From contig JAAEQP010000951.1 of assembly GCA_024231375.1 (NCBI GenBank), forward strand, positions 1 to 19,023: a stretch of DNA of 19,023 nucleotides. The letters run 5' to 3'. Position numbers and translations under genes: made by a program. Below the pieces are notes generated by a model, which did not search any database, was not told the origin of the DNA, and was given only the letters and a program-made list of their open reading frames with translations. The DNA is from a bacterium. Lineage in GTDB: Bacteria; Hydrogenedentota; Hydrogenedentia; Hydrogenedentiales; SLHB01. This document shows positions 15,418 through 19,023 of the stretch, piece by piece; position 1 is the stretch's first letter, and each line of letters opens with the position of its first letter.

Positions 15418-17658
15418 ATGCAACGCATCTGTCGATTTCTCCTCGTCCCGGCAATCGTGCTGGTTGGGCTGACGTCAGGACCTACCCAAGCCTGCGAAGA
15501 AGTGACCGTTCGCATCGCGGCGTTCCAGGCCGAGCGGAACCAGCATCTACTCTGCGTCATCACCGACGGCGACCCTGAACCGGGCGTCATGGACCGGCTC
15601 GACGCATGGCGTAACGGGGACGCTGCCTACCTCAATTTGGAGATTGTCCATGTAGATGCCGGGGTGCCCGACGTGACATGGCAAGAGTACGGTCTGCCGA
15701 GTTGTCCACCGGATCTCCCGGTGACAGTGCTGGTCGGGCGGCAAGGATCGTCGGCGCGCCAGTTCGTGCTGGATCATTGGGAACGCGTAGTGACGGACGA
15801 CGACCTGGCGGTTCTGGCAACGTCGCCGGCACGGGACGCGCTCAAGAAGCGGGTCGTCGAGGACGACGCCGTGCTGCTGTATTCGCCTGGAGACGGCGCA
15901 GCCAAAGAGATGCTGACAAAGCTGGCCGCGGACCATACGGCGGAAACCGGTCCTGTGTCGTTGGTGTCCTTCGACCGGACGGATGACGATGAGCGCGTAC
16001 TGACCGCGTTCGCGGGTGTCGGCGATTCAAACGAGGACTGGGTCGCGGTGACCTTCGCGCGCGGCAAACTGCTTGCTCCCCCGTTGATGGGCGAAGATAT
16101 CCAACGCGAACACGTGGACGCGCTCCTTCAGAATCTGGAAGCGCCGTGTACATGCATCCAAGACTCTTCCGCCATGGGCATCGACTTGCTGATGACGTGG
16201 GACGAAGAATTGGATGCGTTGGCGGCACCCGTGATGCCCGCGCTCTACACGGAGAGCGTGTTCGACGGCACGGAACTGGTGGACGCGGCGGAGACGGAGC
16301 CTGCAGCGGCGGCGCCTTCTACTGAGGCTGTCCCACCGGCCCAGCAAAAGACGCCGCCACCGCTGGAGATACCCGAATCGAAAGAGGAGCAAGGTCTTCT
16401 CACAGCGATCGGCATCGGCGTGGCCGTCGTCGTCCTGGCCTGTCTGGCGTGGATCGCCTTCATTGTGCACCGTGCGCGCAAGGCCTCCGCGCTGGAGCAG
16501 AATTGGCGCCCCCGATTGAGCGTGCCCCGAATGATTGTCCGCGAGGTGCAACGGTCGCGGGTGAACACGCTGCTGTGCCTGGTGACCGTTCTGTTCGCAT
16601 CGGGCGTCATCGTCGCCATGGTTTCGGTCACACGGGCGTCGGTCGATTCGACGCGCGTGCTGATGCGCGACATGGGGTTCAACCTGCTGATTACGCCGGA
16701 GAACGTGGACCCGGCCCGCTACCAAGCCCTCGATTTCGAAGGCGGCGACATGCCGGAGGACTACATCGGCAAACTGGCGCGGAGCACCGTGCTGGCCCAG
16801 CATTTCGTAGGCAAGTATCAGAAGACCATCGATATGGACGGCATGACCGCGGTGCTGACCGGCGTGCTTCCCGAGGTGCCGAAGTTCGGCACGGGTAAGC
16901 GGCCCATGCCCACGGCCTATGTGGTGCCGCAAGGCAAAGTGTTCCTGGGCGCCTATGTGGCCCGCGCACTGGATGTGACACCTGGCGACACGGTATCGGT
17001 GATGGGCCGTCTGTTCGAGGTCGAAAGGGTGAACGCGGAGAAGGGCACCATCCCGGACGATATCCGGGTGTTCGCGCATCTCCACGATGTGCAGCCCCTT
17101 GTAGGAAAACCGGGCCGCATCAACGCCATCGACGCCCTGTCGTGTTATTGCCCGGTCGATACGGACGACATCATGGCGGCGCTTGAGGAGAGCGTTCGCA
17201 AGGCCTTGCCGGACGTGAACATCGAACCCTACCGCTCCATCCTGTCGGCTCGGAACGAGCAGCGGGTGATGCTCTATCGCCTGGAGCTGGCCGCGGTCCT
17301 CATCGTCGTGGTGGGGTCCGCCACCGCCATCTGGGGCCTGACGTACCAGAACGTCCGCAATCGCCGCCGCGAAATCGGTGTGTTGCGTGCGTTGGGTATA
17401 CCCGACTGGCGGATTGCGGCGCTCTTCGTCGGCAAGATTCTGGCCTTCAGCGTTCTGGGGGCTGTGGCCGGATGTGCCCTCGGCCACTGGTTCGCCGTGA
17501 CCTTCAACGTGATCGGACGCACCGTGGCGCCTACGCCGGGTCTGCTGGCGAGCGTGCTCGTCGCGGCGCCCGCGGCCGCGGTCCTGTTTGGTCTTCCTCC
17601 GATTGTGTCCGGTTTGATGCAGGAGCCCACCGAGGTACTCAGGGAAACCGTCGGATGA
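15418..17658 (+). CDS. FtsX/MacB-type ABC permease with large extracytoplasmic N-terminal extension
   Basis: A 746-aa membrane protein. Residues 1-26 are a signal peptide ending TQA-C (an imperfect lipobox). Residues 27-320 lie outside the cytoplasm and look like one or two thioredoxin-like alpha/beta units: strand-helix patterns such as HLLCVITDGDP and DLPVTVLVGRQG, then DAVLLYSPGDGAAKEML. They end in PCTC (243-246) and a Pro/Ala/Glu-rich linker (290-320). Helix 1 is at about 327-350. From about 367 the protein is a normal FtsX/MacB permease: helix 2 (383-404), an extracytoplasmic MacB_PCD-like domain, then three helices near the C-terminus with NRRREIGVLRALGIPDWRIAALF between the first two of them. 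The family usually has about 400 aa, so the extension is about 350 residues. The ATPase gene overlaps it by ATGA, so they form one transporter. The cargo is unknown. The start at 15418 has only a weak GGAATCGG upstream. Confidence 0.85.
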   Translation: MQRICRFLLVPAIVLVGLTSGPTQACEEVTVRIAAFQAERNQHLLCVITDGDPEPGVMDRLDAWRNGDAAYLNLEIVHVDAGVPDVTWQEYGLPSCPPDLPVTVLVGRQGSSARQFVLDHWERVVTDDDLAVLATSPARDALKKRVVEDDAVLLYSPGDGAAKEMLTKLAADHTAETGPVSLVSFDRTDDDERVLTAFAGVGDSNEDWVAVTFARGKLLAPPLMGEDIQREHVDALLQNLEAPCTCIQDSSAMGIDLLMTWDEELDALAAPVMPALYTESVFDGTELVDAAETEPAAAAPSTEAVPPAQQKTPPPLEIPESKEEQGLLTAIGIGVAVVVLACLAWIAFIVHRARKASALEQNWRPRLSVPRMIVREVQRSRVNTLLCLVTVLFASGVIVAMVSVTRASVDSTRVLMRDMGFNLLITPENVDPARYQALDFEGGDMPEDYIGKLARSTVLAQHFVGKYQKTIDMDGMTAVLTGVLPEVPKFGTGKRPMPTAYVVPQGKVFLGAYVARALDVTPGDTVSVMGRLFEVERVNAEKGTIPDDIRVFAHLHDVQPLVGKPGRINAIDALSCYCPVDTDDIMAALEESVRKALPDVNIEPYRSILSARNEQRVMLYRLELAAVLIVVVGSATAIWGLTYQNVRNRRREIGVLRALGIPDWRIAALFVGKILAFSVLGAVAGCALGHWFAVTFNVIGRTVAPTPGLLASVLVAAPAAAVLFGLPPIVSGLMQEPTEVLRETVG

Positions 17659-18317
17659 TTGTATTCGAATCCGTTAGCAAACATTTTCGCAAGGGCGGCG
17701 AAGTAATCCGCGCGTTGGACGAAGTGTCCTTCAAGGTCCCCAAGGGTGCACTCGTCGCCGTGCGTGGCCATTCCGGAAGCGGCAAGACCACCCTGATCAA
17801 CGTGGCGGCGGGCCTGATGCGCCCCACCAAGGGCGCCGTGACGGTGGCCGAGAAACGGGTGGACCGTCTCAGCGGCACACAGCTCTCGGCGATTCGCGCC
17901 GAGCGCGTGGCCGTGGTGTTTCAGATGTTTCACCTGGTGCCGTATCTGACTGCCTACGAGAACGTGCTTCTACCGTCGCTCGCAAGCCCTCAGACCAATG
18001 GAGACCCCCGCGAGCGTGCGCAGGGGTTGCTCCAGGAGCTGGGCATCCATCACCGCATCGACCACTACCCGGACGAACTGAGTGCCGGCGAACGCCAGCG
18101 CTGCGCCCTTGCCCGCGCCCTCTTGAACAAGCCTGGGGTCATCCTCGCCGACGAACCCACGGGCAACCTCGACCCGGACAGCGCCGCCAAGGTGCTTGCG
18201 ACGCTCGACTCCTGCCGCAGGGACGGGGCCACGGTGCTTCTGGTGACGCACCACCCTATCGACTCAATCCAACCGGACATCGAGTTGCGCATCGAGGACG
18301 GGCGGTTGCAGGAATAG
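17655..18317 (+). CDS. LolD/MacB-type ABC transporter ATP-binding protein
   Basis: A 220-aa cytoplasmic ATPase, normal for the LolD/MacB/FtsE group. The ATG at 17655 overlaps the permease stop in ATGA, indicating translational coupling; longer in-frame openings run back inside the permease gene. Seen: Walker A GHSGSGKT (38-45), signature LSAGE (142-146, usual form LSGGE), Walker B with Asp166-Glu167 followed by PTGNLD, which is diagnostic of this ATPase group, and the H-loop THH. All nucleotide-binding residues are present. It should power the FtsX/MacB permease encoded just upstream; such transporters pull lipoproteins or envelope substrates out of the inner membrane or act mechanically on the periplasm rather than moving solutes through a channel. 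No adaptor (MacA-like) gene follows. Confidence 0.92.
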   Translation: MIVFESVSKHFRKGGEVIRALDEVSFKVPKGALVAVRGHSGSGKTTLINVAAGLMRPTKGAVTVAEKRVDRLSGTQLSAIRAERVAVVFQMFHLVPYLTAYENVLLPSLASPQTNGDPRERAQGLLQELGIHHRIDHYPDELSAGERQRCALARALLNKPGVILADEPTGNLDPDSAAKVLATLDSCRRDGATVLLVTHHPIDSIQPDIELRIEDGRLQE

Positions 18318-18370
18318 GCACAGGCGCGATTGGCGCTGCCCGGGGACGCCCACGAGGAGGCTCGAACACC

Positions 18371-18826
18371 ATGCGAAGCTTCGACCATGACGTTGCCGTG
18401 GAGTTCACGGACCGGCTTGGGCGTGTCGCGAACGATGCGCGCCCAGCTTGGGGATCGTTGACACCCGCGGGCATGGTGCGCCACCTGAGCGACACTGTGC
18501 GCTACTCCATGGGCAAGGCGGGGTCCGCTCCGTTCTACGGCAACTGGTTTTCGCGCCATGTTATTGGGCCGCTCATCATCCACGGGATTCTGCGAATGCC
18601 CAAGAACGTGAAGCTCCCCGAAGGCGCGCCACAACCGGAGACGCCGGGTCCCCTTGAGTCTGAACTGGAGACGCTTCACGCGGTACTGGAGGAATACCTG
18701 AGTCAGGTGCAATCCGGCGAGTTCACACCCGCAATCCATCCATATTTCGGCGAGATTGGGATAGACGGTTGGTCAAAGCTCCACGTGGTTCACTTCGAGC
18801 ATCATCTCAAGCAGTACGGGCTGTAG
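18371..18826 (+). CDS. DUF1569 protein (DinB-like fold)
   Basis: A 151-aa cytoplasmic protein with ATG at 18371 and GAGGAGG (18354-18360) 10 bases upstream. The N-terminus carries WGSLTPAGMVRHLSDTV (His38); the C-terminus has HPYFGEIGIDGWSKLHVVHFEHHLKQYG, with a His141-x3-His145 pair. DUF1569 and related DinB-type four-helix bundles use three spaced His residues to hold a metal, and these positions suit that. Members of the broader superfamily include bacillithiol- or mycothiol-dependent enzymes and many uncharacterised stress proteins; the reaction of this group is not known. The gene lies 53 bases after the ATPase gene and may ride on the same transcript, but a functional link is not implied. 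Confidence 0.8.
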   Translation: MRSFDHDVAVEFTDRLGRVANDARPAWGSLTPAGMVRHLSDTVRYSMGKAGSAPFYGNWFSRHVIGPLIIHGILRMPKNVKLPEGAPQPETPGPLESELETLHAVLEEYLSQVQSGEFTPAIHPYFGEIGIDGWSKLHVVHFEHHLKQYGL

Positions 18827-18841
18827 AGTTCAGCACCGAGG

Positions 18842-19023
18842 CTAGAAGAAGAGTCCCGAAAACACGAGATAGCACCCGACGATGCCGCAGGCAAACAGGG
18901 CGTACCACAGCCCGATATTGCGGTACCAGGGACTTCCCAGGTCGCGGAACGCCGACAGGTTGCTCCAATTGATCGTCACTTCGTCGGTCACCTTTTCGGG
19001 AGCGGGCCGTGGCGTGAGCAGGC
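18842..19023 (-). CDS. Sodium:solute symporter, C-terminal end (partial)
   Basis: A minus-strand frame is open from the right edge of the window to a stop codon at 18842-18844; about 60 C-terminal residues are visible. Read 5' to 3' they give a Pro-rich linker (TPRPAPEKVTDEVTINW), then LSAFRDLGSPWYRNIGLWY and a final hydrophobic helix (ALFACGIVGCYLVFSGLFF). This is the shape of the last cytoplasmic linker and helix of long SSS-family sodium:solute symporters common in planctomycete-like bacteria, which import sugars or sialic-acid-type compounds across the inner membrane. The start and most of the gene lie outside the window, so substrate and family are tentative. It converges with the DUF1569 gene, 15 bases apart. 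Confidence 0.6.
   Translation of the reverse strand, partial: LLTPRPAPEKVTDEVTINWSNLSAFRDLGSPWYRNIGLWYALFACGIVGCYLVFSGLFF

Noticed and set aside
15418..15497. The permease N-terminus as a lipoprotein signal
   Set aside because: The residues before Cys26 are T-Q-A, which does not fit the usual Leu-x-Gly/Ala-Cys lipobox well; an ordinary signal peptide is as likely.
16027..17487. A 486-codon open frame on the minus strand opposite the permease
   Set aside because: Same reason: it is a shadow of the FtsX/MacB permease gene with no recognisable domain.

Overview
This is a GC-rich (about 60% or more), gene-dense bacterial window with 13 intact genes and one gene cut by each edge. It carries Sec signal peptides, a thiol-fold/permease fusion, a DUF4838 protein, a planctomycete-type NagB-like protein, Gfo/Idh/MocA and GH130 genes, and a remnant of the DUF1559-type pseudopilin family. 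That mix points to a heterotrophic, glycan-degrading bacterium of the Planctomycetota / Hydrogenedentota / Lentisphaerota kind, probably an environmental genome. The lineage is inferred from gene content; no rRNA is present. No tRNA, rRNA, CRISPR array, insertion sequence or phage gene was seen.

Left third (1-7889, all + strand): carbohydrate metabolism. The 3' end of a glucosamine-6-phosphate isomerase-like (NagB-like) gene is followed by a strong hairpin terminator or attenuator, then a secreted DUF4838 protein with a C-terminal carbohydrate-binding-like domain. A short repeat-rich gap and an unrecognised 156-aa gene of different base composition follow. Next come three closely spaced genes: a Gfo/Idh/MocA oxidoreductase, a GH130 glycoside phosphorylase (or hydrolase) and a secreted five-bladed-propeller glycosidase-like protein. 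Together they suggest outer breakdown of a glycan and internal phosphorolysis and redox processing of its products. The substrate cannot be read from the sequence.

Middle (7979-14720, + strand): an ABC exporter with unusual N-terminal PH-like and zinc-ribbon domains is paired with a DUF1854 protein, a pair known elsewhere from cyanophycin-linked loci; no cyanophycin gene is in this window. A likely promoter (TATAAT at 10842) precedes a 10-helix acyltransferase-like membrane protein and, 1 nt downstream, a membrane-anchored protein with the tail of a DUF1559-type pseudopilin. A membrane hybrid histidine kinase with a C-terminal receiver domain ends this block.

Right third: a small secreted beta-rich protein lies on the - strand (14725-15108). 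A 309-base divergent intergenic region separates it from a two-gene ABC system on the + strand: a FtsX/MacB permease with a large extracytoplasmic N-terminal extension, and a LolD/MacB-type ATPase overlapping it by ATGA. A DUF1569 (DinB-like fold) gene follows. The window closes with the C-terminus of a sodium:solute symporter on the - strand.

The least ordinary items are the permease fusion, the NagB-like protein lacking the catalytic-site Asp, the PH/zinc-ribbon exporter with DUF1854, and the hairpin placed so close to the DUF4838 gene that it leaves no room for a promoter. None proves a new system; each is a testable lead.
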